Shown: positions 52,773 through 62,372, counted from the stretch's first letter. The stretch: DNA of 64,000 nt from Lachnospiraceae bacterium 10-1 (GCA_000403495.2 KE159799.1:595022-659021), one strand, 5' to 3'. Program-made: numbers and translations. The notes: generated by a model from the sequence alone, not told the origin.

Positions 52773-54149
52773 CTAAACTTCCCTGTTTTTCCATTTTCCC
52801 CTCTTATAGAAAATAAACGTAATCAAAGCCCCTATCAGCCAGGACACCAAAAGGGAAATAAAGATACATTCCTGTCTTCCGGCAGGAAGTTCAGGCGTTC
52901 TTGTAAGGAAGGAAATCCCATAAGCAATAGGCACACGAATAAAAATCGTTGTAACAATTGAAATCCACATAGGCGTCATAGTGTCTCCCGCTCCGCGCAT
53001 CACACCGGAAAGACTCTGGGTTACCGCCATTGCAATATATCCTACTGCCAGAATCCCCATCATGTCCCGGCTTAACTCTACCAGCTCCGGCGTCCCCGTA
53101 AATATCCCCATAAGCGCCTTGCCAAACACCAAAATCAAAGAAGTAATCACAGTGGAAATTCCCACAGCAATTAAAGTTCCCTGCTTTGCTCCCTGATCCA
53201 CTCTGTCTTCCCGTCTTGCACCTACATTCTGCCCTGCATATGTAGTCATTGCTGTTCCAAAAGAAAAATTGGGCATCATGGCAAAGCCATCCACACGCAT
53301 GACAATTACATTCGCCGCAATAAACATTTCTCCAAAGCTGTTGGTAAGAGACTGCACTACAATCATCGCCATAGAGAAAATTGCCTGAGTCACCCCTGAA
53401 GGCAGGCCTAAGCGGATGATTTTTCCGGTATACTTTTTCTTTAGTTTCATATAACAAAGCTTTAAGTCAAACAGCTCTTTCATTTTCATTAACCGAAGCA
53501 GGCAAAGAAGTGCAGAAATTGCCTGTGCAATCACGGTAGCCAGTGCCACTCCATCAACACCCATTCCAAGCTTTGCCACAAACAAAAGGTCAAGTACAAT
53601 ATTGATCACCGTAGACACCAAAAGGTAAGCAAGGGCTGACATAGAATCGCCAAGTCCCCGCAGGACGCCGCTTAAAATATTATAAAATGCCAGCCCGCCC
53701 ACACCAATAAACAAAATCAATAAATAAGAATGACACCAGTCAATAATAGATTCCGGTGTATCCAAAAGCTCCAGTAATGGTCTTGCCACCAAAGATGCCG
53801 CCACCATTACAAACAGTGTGGCTATCCCCGTAAGGGTAATACAATTGCCAATGGTTGCGGATAATTTTTCCCTTTCCCTGGCGCCAAAATACTGGGACAC
53901 CATGATACCTGCCCCCACACTGATCCCGATAAAAAGGACAATCAAAAGATTAAGAATAGGGCCGGCGCTTCCCACTGCCGCCAATGCATTATCCCCCACA
54001 TAATTTCCTACCACTACACTATCTACCGTATTATAAAGCTGTTGGGCAATATTTCCCACCAGCATGGGAACTGCAAACAATACAATTTTTTTCCAGGGTG
54101 TTCCTTCTGTCATATCCACCGGTTCAACAAATTTCCTTACCCAATCCAT
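52773..54149 (-). CDS. MATE-family multidrug efflux transporter
   Basis: 458 residues, 12 membrane helices in two halves. Opens MDWVRKFVEPVDMTEGTPWKKIVLFAVPMLVGNIAQQLYNTVDSVVVGNYVG, the usual start of the DinF/NorM-like clostridial MATE group, with GDSMSALAYLLVSTVINIVLDLLFV and GAGDTMTPMWISIVTTIFIRVPIAY in the middle of each half. Sodium- or proton-coupled export of cationic compounds is expected. Single gene. Confidence 0.92.
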   Translation of the reverse strand: MDWVRKFVEPVDMTEGTPWKKIVLFAVPMLVGNIAQQLYNTVDSVVVGNYVGDNALAAVGSAGPILNLLIVLFIGISVGAGIMVSQYFGAREREKLSATIGNCITLTGIATLFVMVAASLVARPLLELLDTPESIIDWCHSYLLILFIGVGGLAFYNILSGVLRGLGDSMSALAYLLVSTVINIVLDLLFVAKLGMGVDGVALATVIAQAISALLCLLRLMKMKELFDLKLCYMKLKKKYTGKIIRLGLPSGVTQAIFSMAMIVVQSLTNSFGEMFIAANVIVMRVDGFAMMPNFSFGTAMTTYAGQNVGARREDRVDQGAKQGTLIAVGISTVITSLILVFGKALMGIFTGTPELVELSRDMMGILAVGYIAMAVTQSLSGVMRGAGDTMTPMWISIVTTIFIRVPIAYGISFLTRTPELPAGRQECIFISLLVSWLIGALITFIFYKRGKWKNREV

Positions 54150-54246
54150 AATTATACTCCTGACTGACTTACTTTATTATTTCTGCAAACAACAGATCAA
54201 GCATATATAAACATTCATTTGACAAATGCTGCAAAAGACAAATTTC

Positions 54247-55704
54247 CTATAATGATTTAAACAGTCTCACATAAAACTCCACTGTTTTTAGCAGCGTATC
54301 AATGGGAATCCTCTCATTATTTCCATGAATCATTGCCCGCTCTTCCTTGGAAAGCCGCATGGCCGAAAAGCGATAAACCCGGTCAGTAATCCTGCAATAA
54401 TGCCTGGAATCGCTGCAGGCCATCATAAGATAAGGAGATACAACCGCCTCTGGCCAGGTCTGATGAATCACTGCTTTTAACTTTTTCCACTCTTCACAGG
54501 AAGTATCGGAATAAATAGAGGGATTCATGCCATTTACAAGTCTAAGAGTGATTTTATCATTATTAATTACTTTCGCCAAGTACTCTTTTGCGCTTTCAAT
54601 GGTGTCACTTCCCAAAAGGCGCATATTAATACCAAAACAGGCTTTAGGCGGCAGCACATTATAAGCATCGCTGCCCTCCATCTTGGTAACTGCCACTGTG
54701 GTACGCATCATAGCGTTTAACTCTCCGCCGCTTTTTTTACAAATCACATCCAAAACAGGGACAAAACACCATAAGTTTGCAAAAATTACCCGATACAAAA
54801 AGGTGGAATGCCTTCCCAATGTATCAAACATTTCTGCTACGGGCTTGGTCAGTTGCCTTTTAAAAGGATGCGCTTCTATCTGAGTAACTGCTCTGCTCAG
54901 CTGTCCAAGAATGGTGTGAACCGGAGGTGTGGAGGCGTGGCCGCCTTCCGAATTCATAGAAAAATCCATGTTCACACTTCCTTTTTCCCCAATTCCAACA
55001 AGTGCACATTCCTTTGAAACACCGGGAAATACATGTTCAACTACTGCGCCTCCTTCATCCACCACAATAGCAGGCTTCACTCCTTTTTTCTCCAAAAAGG
55101 ACACTATCTCCGCACAGGAATTTCCGTCTATTTCTTCCTCTCCCGAAAAAGATAAATACAAATCATTTTCCGGCACATATCCTTCTGTCAGCATCTGTTC
55201 CAATGCCTCCATAATGCCGCAGAGAGTTCCTTTTGTATCCAGAGTTCCTCTTCCCCAAATACATCCATCCTCTATGATTCCTTCAAAAGCAGGCTTGCAC
55301 CAGCCTTCCTCTTCCACCGGAACAACATCATAATGTGCCATGCAGACAGAAGGTTTTTCCGAAGATTTTCCGGAAAGAAAATATAAAATTCCGCTTTTTC
55401 CAATCCTTTCAAGCTGACACTGCTTATGTATATTAGGGAAACGCTCTGACAAAAGGATTCTGAATTTTGAAAACTCCTCCCATTCCACCAGTGAATCGTC
55501 CCGATTGGACACCGTTTTCAAGCGGATCATGGCTGCCATATCCTCAATAATCTTATCCTCGTTTAACTTTATATTCTCTTCCTTTACCGGCTCCATTTCT
55601 TCCGGCTTAAATGCTGACGTCCTTACCAGAATAGCCGTAGCAATTCCAAGCAGCAACACACATAAAATACCTGCAATCATCCATCCAATCATTTTTATAC
55701 CCAT
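54247..55704 (-). CDS. Membrane-anchored M20-family metallopeptidase
   Basis: About 485 residues starting near [27 protein letters not shown], an N-terminal membrane helix. Zinc ligands: His in MAHYDVVPV, Asp in GRGTLDTKG, Glu pair in SGEEEIDG, Asp in VVDEGGAV, and His in [10 protein letters not shown]. The closest architecture is the PM20D1/carboxypeptidase S-type group, which cuts or makes N-acyl amino acids and dipeptides. The frame is open 27 codons further (to 55785) through a hairpin; the start is uncertain. Follows the two-gene DUF5058 transporter-like cluster. Confidence 0.85.
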   Translation of the reverse strand: MGIKMIGWMIAGILCVLLLGIATAILVRTSAFKPEEMEPVKEENIKLNEDKIIEDMAAMIRLKTVSNRDDSLVEWEEFSKFRILLSERFPNIHKQCQLERIGKSGILYFLSGKSSEKPSVCMAHYDVVPVEEEGWCKPAFEGIIEDGCIWGRGTLDTKGTLCGIMEALEQMLTEGYVPENDLYLSFSGEEEIDGNSCAEIVSFLEKKGVKPAIVVDEGGAVVEHVFPGVSKECALVGIGEKGSVNMDFSMNSEGGHASTPPVHTILGQLSRAVTQIEAHPFKRQLTKPVAEMFDTLGRHSTFLYRVIFANLWCFVPVLDVICKKSGGELNAMMRTTVAVTKMEGSDAYNVLPPKACFGINMRLLGSDTIESAKEYLAKVINNDKITLRLVNGMNPSIYSDTSCEEWKKLKAVIHQTWPEAVVSPYLMMACSDSRHYCRITDRVYRFSAMRLSKEERAMIHGNNERIPIDTLLKTVEFYVRLFKSL

Positions 55705-55752
55705 GCCTTTCCCGCTTGGGCTCCTCCCAAGTGGGAATAGGCCCAAATACGT

Positions 55753-55777
55753 AAGGTTGAAAGTTTCTTTCAACCTT
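55753..55777. promoter_or_regulatory. Perfect 11-bp hairpin in the leader of the M20 gene
   Basis: AAGGTTGAAAG-TTT-CTTTCAACCTT. It sits between the membrane-protein gene and the M20 gene, near a second small hairpin (CTTGGG-AGGAG-CCCAAG at about 55718-55734). Could reduce read-through or regulate translation of the peptidase. Confidence 0.5.
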
Positions 55778-55828
55778 TCCTCCATTCCAAAGCGCTTTAT
55801 GTTAAGGGCGCAAGCAATTTATTCAAGC

Positions 55829-56482
55829 TTATACCCATCCCTTCTTATACATAATTCTTGCTGCTGCCAGTGCAATTAAAACTCCTACCGGTACTAAAAC
55901 GCCTACTGAACTGGCAAGGGAAGGTACTGCCAGAAATAATGCCGCCATAAAAATAAGAGGTGAAATTGCCAATTTCCAGTTTTTACTTACATACACCACT
56001 GCAAGACCTCCAAACAAGGCAGGCAGAATATTGTCAAACGCAGGTGCCAAAACCGGCGAATTTAAAATTGGGGTAATCAGTGTAAGCACACATACTCCAA
56101 TTACCAGCACCAATGTAGTCACAATCGAGCAGACAGCAATGGCAATAGTTGATATTACTTCCCCCTCTTCCGTTCCCGGCTTCACCTGGGCATTTTCCAT
56201 TGCATTTAACGCGCTTGGAGCCTTTAGGCTTGTAAGATTTCCTGTAACAAAAGCAAGGTAAGTTCCTCCTGTTCCAAGCATAGGTGTATAGGTGATTACC
56301 TCAATGACACCTACCGTCCAATAAATCGGCGCAACTCCCAATAGTCCCTTTAATACTGCTGTCCCCTGAGGCCATGCATTATAATACAAGCAGATAGCCA
56401 CAGGTACCATTAGCACCACTACTACCGCTGTCCAAATCCATATTTTTCCGTATTTATCGGTTTTTTTCATATAATTATTCAT
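55829..56482 (-). CDS. Membrane protein partner of DUF5058
   Basis: 216 residues starting MNNYMKKTDKYGKIWIWTAVVVVLMVPVAIC, with AAGGAG 7 nt before the ATG. Six hydrophobic segments; conserved-looking TPMLGTGGTYLAFVTGNLTSLKAPSALNAM loop. It always-follows-DUF5058 type of arrangement suggests one half of a two-part transporter. Lies 14 nt after the DUF5058 gene. Confidence 0.75.
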   Translation of the reverse strand: MNNYMKKTDKYGKIWIWTAVVVVLMVPVAICLYYNAWPQGTAVLKGLLGVAPIYWTVGVIEVITYTPMLGTGGTYLAFVTGNLTSLKAPSALNAMENAQVKPGTEEGEVISTIAIAVCSIVTTLVLVIGVCVLTLITPILNSPVLAPAFDNILPALFGGLAVVYVSKNWKLAISPLIFMAALFLAVPSLASSVGVLVPVGVLIALAAARIMYKKGWV

Positions 56483-56496
56483 TATGCAGCTCCTTC

Positions 56497-57222
56497 CTAA
56501 CTGAGAATCACCGTTGTAATCAGTACCGCAAAGATCATTGCTCCCACCATGCTGATTGCAAGAGCATAGGTTTCCAGCCATTTCATATTACATTTTTTAA
56601 TCAGTAATCCGCACACACTCATAATTGCGGCAGACACCAGCAACACAAAAACAGGAATCCATCCTGCAACTCCTCTTCGCACATCTGCAAATACCATGCC
56701 AAGAAAAGCGGAAATCATCCCAAGAAACATAGACGTTAAAAACAGATCTCCCCACTTGCTGTCCTTTGTTTTGATTTTCACCATTCCTCCCTGAATCTTT
56801 TTCATGAGAATCGGCGGAAGAATAATGCTTGGCAGTATCCCAAGCGTCATAACCCATGCAATTGCTGAAAAAGTTCCCGCATCCGTTATTGTCTGTGACA
56901 GTGAAATCCCCAATGCATTGGCTGTGGAAGTTGCTGCCGGAAGTTCATAGGTGATCGCACCGATTACACTCATCCGAATCCAGGACAGCGGAATTCCCAA
57001 AAACTTTGCCAAAGTCACAACGCCAATTAAAATAGATATCGCTGGAGCAATGGTAAAAACCGATGTGGAAATAATCGTCTTTTTTAATCTGCTGCTTTCC
57101 ATTCCCAGTTCTTTTCCCCTTTTGTAAGCCCTGATCAAAAAGAAAAAAGACTGCGCCAGCACAAAAAGAATAACGCATATTGCCAAAATGTACATAAATG
57201 TACTGTTTACGTTAAATGTCAT
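56497..57222 (-). CDS. DUF5058 family membrane protein
   Basis: 241 residues starting MTFNVNSTFMYILAICVILFVLAQSFFFLIRAYKRGKELG, with GGAGG 8 nt upstream. Seven hydrophobic segments; SWIRMSVIGAITYELPAATSTANALG loop is characteristic of DUF5058. Function unknown; probably a small-molecule transporter component with the next gene. The M20 peptidase after them suggests a peptide or N-acyl amino acid substrate. Confidence 0.82.
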   Translation of the reverse strand: MTFNVNSTFMYILAICVILFVLAQSFFFLIRAYKRGKELGMESSRLKKTIISTSVFTIAPAISILIGVVTLAKFLGIPLSWIRMSVIGAITYELPAATSTANALGISLSQTITDAGTFSAIAWVMTLGILPSIILPPILMKKIQGGMVKIKTKDSKWGDLFLTSMFLGMISAFLGMVFADVRRGVAGWIPVFVLLVSAAIMSVCGLLIKKCNMKWLETYALAISMVGAMIFAVLITTVILS

Positions 57223-57278
57223 TTGCATAACCTCCGTTAATTTTTCTTTTAATAATCTTTGATGGAACCAGTTCAATG

Positions 57279-57668
57279 TCACCCTGTCAGGTCATAGCTT
57301 TCAAGAATCATTCGTTTAATTTCCTCATCCGGCACAGTTCCATCCAGTATCACAGAATTCCAATGCTCTTTGTTTAAATGATATGCAGGTATCACGGAAG
57401 GAAAGGTCTGCCGCCAGAAATCACGCCACTGGGGATCACACTTTAAATTAATCCAAACATGACCATCCTTATCAAAAATCCATGCAAACACCTTCCGGCT
57501 TTTTTTATGCCGGATTACACACCAATTAGGATCGTGAAAAGGATAGTCCTCATACACCTCTTTTAATTTAAGGCAATATGTAATTACATCCCCGCGAAGC
57601 GTCATAGATTCGATCATCTCTCCACCTGACAAATCAGGTGCACTTTGATTTTCCCGTATTGCCATCAT
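57279..57668 (-). CDS. MmcQ/YjbR-family protein
   Basis: 129 residues. EDYPFHDPNWCVIRHKKSRKVFAWIFDKDGHVWINLKCDPQWRDFWRQTFPSVIPAYHLNKEHWNSVILDG is the MmcQ/YjbR CyaY-like fold. Often called DNA-binding; actual role unknown. GGAGGAAGG precedes the ATG. First gene before the DUF5058 cluster, 56 nt away, perhaps co-transcribed. Confidence 0.9.
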   Translation of the reverse strand: MMAIRENQSAPDLSGGEMIESMTLRGDVITYCLKLKEVYEDYPFHDPNWCVIRHKKSRKVFAWIFDKDGHVWINLKCDPQWRDFWRQTFPSVIPAYHLNKEHWNSVILDGTVPDEEIKRMILESYDLTG

Positions 57669-57711
57669 CTGCCTTCCTCCTGTTAACCTACACTATACCA
57701 GACTCTGATAA

Positions 57712-57759
57712 AGAAAGAAACACCAACCCATAGAATATTATGGGCTGATGTTTCTTTCT
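57712..57759 (-). terminator. Long stem-loop terminator of the AraC-clpP operon
   Basis: AGAAAGAAACA-CAGCCCATA pairs with TATGGGTTGGTGTTTCTTTCT over about 21 positions (with two G-U or mismatched pairs). The stem begins inside the last clpP codons. Confidence 0.7.
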
Positions 57760-58340
57760 GTTAGAATTTTATCTATTAATCCAAATTTTAATGCTTCTTC
57801 GGCTGTTAAATAATTGTCTCTTTGCGTAGCGGCTTCTATCTCTTCTTCTGTTTTCCCTGTATTTTCAGCCAGAATACGATTCAGTCTTTTTTTACTTTGT
57901 TGAATATGGTCTGATACAATTTTTATATCTGTGGCCTGCCCCTGCACACCATTCCCGTGAATTGCCGGCTGATGAATCATGATCTCCGCATTTGGCAGCG
58001 CCATACGTTTTCCTTTCTTTCCCCCTGCCAGTAAAAAAGCTCCAAAGCTGGCTGCCATGCCAAGACATATTGTAGAAACATCACACTTAATGAACTGCAT
58101 GGTATCATAAATTGCCAGACCTGCTGAAATAGAACCTCCCGGACTGTTTATATAAAACTGAATATCTTTTTCAGGATCCTGTGCTTCCAAAAAAAGCATT
58201 TGTGCAATAATAATGCCGGCAGTCACATCACTAACCTCTTCTCTTAAAAACACAATTCTGTCAGAAAGAAGCCTTGAATAAATATCATAACTTCTTTCTC
58301 CTGTACTGGTCTGCTCAACTACATAAGGCAATACACTCAT
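57738..58340 (-). CDS. clpP: ClpP-type serine protease (second-copy type)
   Basis: 200 residues with the catalytic triad: Ser in [11 protein letters not shown], His in [13 protein letters not shown], Asp in ATQRDNYLT. Includes the hydrophobic groove and [13 protein letters not shown]-terminal axial region. It forms a 14-mer proteolytic chamber that needs a Clp ATPase (not in this window). The absence of clpX next door and coupling to an AraC gene suggest a specialised paralogue. ATG overlaps the AraC stop by 4 nt. Confidence 0.92.
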   Translation of the reverse strand: MSVLPYVVEQTSTGERSYDIYSRLLSDRIVFLREEVSDVTAGIIIAQMLFLEAQDPEKDIQFYINSPGGSISAGLAIYDTMQFIKCDVSTICLGMAASFGAFLLAGGKKGKRMALPNAEIMIHQPAIHGNGVQGQATDIKIVSDHIQQSKKRLNRILAENTGKTEEEIEAATQRDNYLTAEEALKFGLIDKILTERNISP

Positions 58341-58753
58341 GCTGCTGCCCTGCCTTCTACAAACAGATACAGGTTTGATTTTTCTATGCGATTCAGATTC
58401 ATGCCGGTTTTATTCCGTCTCTGCACAACTTTGCCGATTTTTCTATATTTCTGCGGCGTACACATAAATTCCTTACAAAAAGCCTTAGTAAATGCCTGTT
58501 GTGAGCCGTATCCTGCTTCGAATGCGATCTCTATGATAGGCTTTCCGCTTTCCGCCAGTTTTCCTGCTGCTTCGGTAAGACGCCTGCTCTGAATATATTT
58601 ATGCAAGGTAACTCCAATATTTCTTTTAAACTGCCTTGCTAAATAAAATTTTGAATAATTCAGTTCCTTCGCTATTTTCTCCAAGGTCAGCTCTTTGTCT
58701 AAATTACTTTCAATATAAGAAAGCACCTGCTCTGTCACTGTTTTTTTACCCAT
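58337..58753 (-). CDS. AraC-type DNA-binding protein without a sensor domain
   Basis: 138 residues. Two AraC HTH units: [36 protein letters not shown] and [35 protein letters not shown], then a short basic tail. Lacks any ligand-binding part, like MarA/SoxS. Proteins of that type are controlled by their level, for instance by proteolysis, and here the gene is translationally coupled to clpP. Confidence 0.88.
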   Translation of the reverse strand: MGKKTVTEQVLSYIESNLDKELTLEKIAKELNYSKFYLARQFKRNIGVTLHKYIQSRRLTEAAGKLAESGKPIIEIAFEAGYGSQQAFTKAFCKEFMCTPQKYRKIGKVVQRRNKTGMNLNRIEKSNLYLFVEGRAAA

Positions 58754-58907
58754 ACAAACCTGCTCCTTCTGCTCTTCATTTCATCCATCTTCCTTAAAAC
58801 ATTTTTATTATATCATCTTACAGGGCAGTCTGTTTTAATAAAAATTGCCTTCTTGGCAGAATACACAATATTTGATGATACTTTAGAACAAATTAAAAAT
58901 AATAAAT

Positions 58908-58937
58908 AAGCCTGTCTGATATATCAAAGACAGGCTT
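58908..58937 (-). terminator. Terminator of the GGDEF/EAL gene
   Basis: AAGCCTGTCT ... AGACAGGCTT, 10-bp stem; on the minus strand it is followed by a T-rich tract (TTATTTATTATTTTT). Lies 27 nt after the stop. Confidence 0.8.
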
Positions 58938-58964
58938 GTTTTCACTCTTTTTCTTTTCTAACTG

Positions 58965-60641
58965 CTATTTATTTTTATCCACAAATTCTTCTATAAATAC
59001 ATCCAGCGGACTTGGCTTGCCGAAATAAAATCCCTGAATATAATCCGGCCCCATTTCACTTATTTTATTTAATTCCTGTATAGTCTCAATTCCTTCTATA
59101 CAAAGCTTTAAGTCAATATCATGCGTCATATCCACCATATGTCTTAATAAGGAATACTCATAGGAGCTTTTTAATGCCTTTAAGGTAAAGGATCTGTCAA
59201 TCTTTATGGTGCTTGGATTAAGATTGTATAAATAATGGAAATTAGAATACCCTGTGCCAAAATCATCTAATGCCAAAGGTATACCATTTGCTTTTAATCC
59301 TTCACAGAAATTGATAAAATATGAATTTGATTCCAAAAATCCGCTTTCTGTTAATTCAATGTAAATACTTCCTTCTTTTAACTGATACTTTTGAATTCCC
59401 TCCAAAATATCATTCAGCACATCACTGCGCAGCACCTGAATATAGGAAAGATTCACCGACACTTTAAAATCCGGTATCGTTTTCTGTATCTGACTACAGG
59501 CTTCCATTGCCTGATACAGCACCCATCTTCCTACAGGTATAATCAGGTTGCTTTCCTCTAAAAGTGGAATAAATTCTGCCGGAGAAATCATTCCGGTCTC
59601 TTCCGTACAAAACCGAAGCAAAGTTTCTGCACTGAAAAGGCACTGTTTGTTGATATCCATGATGGGTTGAAAATATGCCTTAAATCCCTTAAAGTTATTA
59701 TTTACTGACTGCCGCATAATATGAATCAATTCTCTTTTACGTATAAACGACGCATAGTCAGCACTATCATAAATATAGCATTTATTCTTTCCGTTGCTCT
59801 TTGCTTCATTTAAAGCAAACTCAGACAGTTTCATCAGGTTATTGTATTCCTGATCTTTCAATACGCTAAAATCTAAAATTCCTGCGGATATTGTAAAAAA
59901 TACCTCATAACCATTACTTTTTATAAAATGTTTTATTTTATTTTGAATTTCACTGTACATTTTCTGGGCATCTTCAATGTCTCTGCCATTCATATCCACA
60001 ACAGCAAATTCATCAGCAACAACCCGGTAAAGCGTCTGGTCAGAAGAAATAACCGCCTTGATACATTCTGCTGTTTTCTGCAGAACCATATCTCCATAAT
60101 CCATTCCCTTATTTTCATTGATTTCTTTAAAATTATCAATTCCAAGCCTTAACAGAAAACCATTAAGAGACTTGTCCTTCTGCGCTGTCAGTTCATTACG
60201 CAGACTAAACTCACGAAGAAGTCCGCTCACATTGTCTGCCTTCTGCCTGCTTCCAATCTCATTCACACAGCCGATCATAAATTCCGGTTCCCCGTCCTCA
60301 TCCATAAGAACACGTCCCCTGCAATTAATCCATACAGGCCTCCCTTCCTTATCGATCCAGCGATACTGCAGATTATGAAAATCTTTTTCTTTGTTTAAAA
60401 GCTGATTGATATCATCCACTAAAAGCTCCACATCATCCGGATGGATCATTTTTTTCAAATTTTCCATAACATCAGTAAATGGATTTGTGGGAACATTAAA
60501 ACATTCTAAGGCATTTGGAGATAAATAATAATAGTCATTTTTGATATCCATGATATATAAATAATCATCGATACATGGGTTAAAAGTATTGATTACATCC
60601 TGAAATTGTTTAAATAGAACACTCTGAAAATTTTCTCCCAT
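58965..60641 (-). CDS. PAS-GGDEF-EAL protein: likely c-di-GMP phosphodiesterase
   Basis: 558 residues. PAS domain about 20-130 (YRWIDKEGRPVWINCRGRVL); GGDEF-fold domain about 155-290 whose signature is VADEF (208-212), so cyclase activity is doubtful; EAL domain about 305-550 with SAETLLRF (the EAL glutamate as ETL), VNLSYIQV, ELTESGF, ALDDFGTGYSNF, IKIDRSF, CIEGIET and QGFYFGKP. The conserved EAL metal and catalytic residues look intact. No membrane segment: cytoplasmic. It could lower the c-di-GMP that activates the exopolysaccharide operon. Confidence 0.9.
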   Translation of the reverse strand: MGENFQSVLFKQFQDVINTFNPCIDDYLYIMDIKNDYYYLSPNALECFNVPTNPFTDVMENLKKMIHPDDVELLVDDINQLLNKEKDFHNLQYRWIDKEGRPVWINCRGRVLMDEDGEPEFMIGCVNEIGSRQKADNVSGLLREFSLRNELTAQKDKSLNGFLLRLGIDNFKEINENKGMDYGDMVLQKTAECIKAVISSDQTLYRVVADEFAVVDMNGRDIEDAQKMYSEIQNKIKHFIKSNGYEVFFTISAGILDFSVLKDQEYNNLMKLSEFALNEAKSNGKNKCYIYDSADYASFIRKRELIHIMRQSVNNNFKGFKAYFQPIMDINKQCLFSAETLLRFCTEETGMISPAEFIPLLEESNLIIPVGRWVLYQAMEACSQIQKTIPDFKVSVNLSYIQVLRSDVLNDILEGIQKYQLKEGSIYIELTESGFLESNSYFINFCEGLKANGIPLALDDFGTGYSNFHYLYNLNPSTIKIDRSFTLKALKSSYEYSLLRHMVDMTHDIDLKLCIEGIETIQELNKISEMGPDYIQGFYFGKPSPLDVFIEEFVDKNK

Positions 60642-60796
60642 ATTGGCACCTCTGACAGTCGACCATTTATGTTACCATATTTAAAATTTTAACATAATAT
60701 GGTAAAAACTTCAATTACACATAGTGTAGAATTGTCCTATTTCCCTTACTTTTAAATAGGAAATTTATCCTATTTATATTTCAAATGCAAACTTCG
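60642..60796. other. Intergenic, AT-rich
   Basis: Must hold the GGDEF/EAL promoter; repeated CCTATTT stretches around 60736-60775, nothing else recognised. Confidence 0.3.
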
Positions 60797-60853
60797 CTAA
60801 CATCTTATATTTCCACATCCGCCGCAATTTTTACAGTCACATCCACACTGCAG
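60797..60853 (-). pseudogene. Cys-rich tail, possible FeoB-associated protein remnant
   Basis: Minus-strand frame reads LQCGCDCKNCGGCGNIRC then stop. The C-x-C-x-C-x2-C-x2-C tail resembles the end of FeoB-associated Cys-rich membrane proteins. Its N-terminal membrane helix and start are absent. Divergent from the metal regulator at 61064, which fits an old iron/manganese uptake locus. Confidence 0.35.
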
Positions 60854-61063
60854 GGATTTTACACTCCTTCTTTTGCCATTGTCAGGGGCATTCCATCACC
60901 TTCTTTCCACCTAGTTAGTGTATGCTATTAGCGGTTAGTTGCCAATAACTATTTACACTTTTTTAATATTTTATTACTATTATTTTTATGATAAAATATG
61001 TTATATTATATTTAAGTATCTGGATTATAGAAAAATATTCATAATTAATACAAGGAAGGCCCC

Positions 61064-61426
61064 ATGCATACTAACGAATCAGCCGAAAATTATCTCGAAA
61101 CCATTTTGATATTAAGCAAAATCCGTCCGGTCGTACGCTCCGTTGATGTTGCAGAGGAATTAGGCTTCAAAAAACCCAGTGTCAGTGTTGCCATGAAAAA
61201 TTTACGTGAAAAAAAACATATTACTGTCACTAAGGAAGGCTTTATTTACCTTACTTCTTCCGGCAGGGAAATTGCAGAAATGATCTACGAGCGCCATCAA
61301 TTTCTTACGAAATGGCTCATCAGCCTTGGAGTTGATGAAAAGATTGCAGCTCAGGATGCATGCAGAATCGAACACGACATCAGCAAAGAAAGCTTTGATG
61401 CTATCAAAGAGCATATTAAACTATAA
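61064..61426 (+). CDS. DtxR/MntR-family metal-dependent regulator
   Basis: 120 residues starting MHTNESAENYLETILILSKIRPVVRSVDVAEELGFKKPSVSVAMKNLREKKHITV (wHTH), then a dimerisation/metal domain with YERHQFLTKWL and DACRIEHDIS. MntR-like in size, with no SH3-like C-terminal domain. The first metal ligand position is Asn (AENYLE) rather than Asp, as far as can be aligned by eye. AAGGAAGG lies before the ATG. Followed 32 nt later by a small membrane protein. Confidence 0.88.
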   Translation: MHTNESAENYLETILILSKIRPVVRSVDVAEELGFKKPSVSVAMKNLREKKHITVTKEGFIYLTSSGREIAEMIYERHQFLTKWLISLGVDEKIAAQDACRIEHDISKESFDAIKEHIKL

Positions 61427-61458
61427 TAATTCCTGTCAGTCAGAAAAAGGAGCATTTC

Positions 61459-61710
61459 ATGAAACGTAAACCAAAACAAATTGCAGCTATCATTTGTATC
61501 ATATTATTAGTTCTTTTATATGTGGCAGCTTTGGTTGTCTCTCTTTTGGACTTCCCTGGTTCAGACAAGCTCTTTGCCGCCTGTCTGATTGCTACTGTAG
61601 GACTTCCCATTTTACTTTGGATTTATATCTGGCTTTATGGAAGGTTGACACAGCGCTCCACTATCGCAGAAATCTTTCCTGAACAGAATGACAAAAAGCA
61701 GGATGAGTAA
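61459..61710 (+). CDS. Small two-helix membrane protein
   Basis: 83 residues: QIAAIICIILLVLLYVAALVVSLL and AACLIATVGLPILLWIYIWLYG, with basic N-terminus and acidic C-terminus (EQNDKKQDE). Conserved in Lachnospiraceae but of no known function to me. AAAGGAG upstream of the ATG; likely co-transcribed with the DtxR/MntR-like regulator. Confidence 0.75.
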   Translation: MKRKPKQIAAIICIILLVLLYVAALVVSLLDFPGSDKLFAACLIATVGLPILLWIYIWLYGRLTQRSTIAEIFPEQNDKKQDE

Positions 61711-61766
61711 CCTCTCCCGCTTTTTTCCTGTTCTATAAGACTGCCTCACCTTGCGGCATCCTTAGT

Positions 61767-62372
61767 TTATTTATCGGATAAAATTTCTTCAAGTTCTCTC
61801 TTTGCCTGATCCAAAGATTCAAATATCAGCCCCTTCATCCCTTCCTTTCGGGCTGCTTCCACATTCTTGGGAAGGTCGTCAATGAAAACACATTCTTCCG
61901 CTTTCAAATTATATTTACTACATAAAAGCTGATAAATCTCAGGTGATGGTTTGATCAGCTTAACCTGATAGGATAAAATTTCTCCATCAATCTCCTCCAA
62001 AAAGTCAAGCGCCTTAATGCACTCCACATGCGCCTTTCGGGAAAAATTAGAAATCACATAAATATGGTATCCCTTTTCCTTCAGTTCTCTTATCCAGGGA
62101 ATTGCATAGTCAAAACGCTGTATAATCTCCTCCACATTTTCAAATACTTCCCTAATTTCTTTCTCTATGGAAGAATCATTTTTAATAAATCCTTCAAGTA
62201 ATTCCTCATCAGAAAGCTTTCCCCTGTCCATTTCATTCCAGAAAGGGCTTCTCACAGTAGCATCCGCCAGTTTCTCAAATATTTCCTCCGAATAGCCAAA
62301 ACTACGGTAAAAATCTTCCCACGCAAACCCTGCCAGTACATTTCCAATATCAAACACAATATTTTTAATCAT
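61767..62372 (-). CDS. HAD-family phosphatase
   Basis: 201 residues. IVFDIGNVLAGFAW (motif I, DxG-N variant), ISNFSRKAH (motif II Ser/Asn), KPSPEIYQLL (motif III Lys) and VFIDDLPKNVEAARKEGMKG (motif IV). This is the HAD subfamily IA variant 3 pattern (YihX-like). Start overlaps the LysR end by 8 nt. Confidence 0.9.
   Translation of the reverse strand: MIKNIVFDIGNVLAGFAWEDFYRSFGYSEEIFEKLADATVRSPFWNEMDRGKLSDEELLEGFIKNDSSIEKEIREVFENVEEIIQRFDYAIPWIRELKEKGYHIYVISNFSRKAHVECIKALDFLEEIDGEILSYQVKLIKPSPEIYQLLCSKYNLKAEECVFIDDLPKNVEAARKEGMKGLIFESLDQAKRELEEILSDK

Noticed and set aside
52891..53457. Gly/Cys-rich frame within the MATE gene
   Set aside because: Alternative frame of a conserved 12-helix transporter; composition is a frame artefact.
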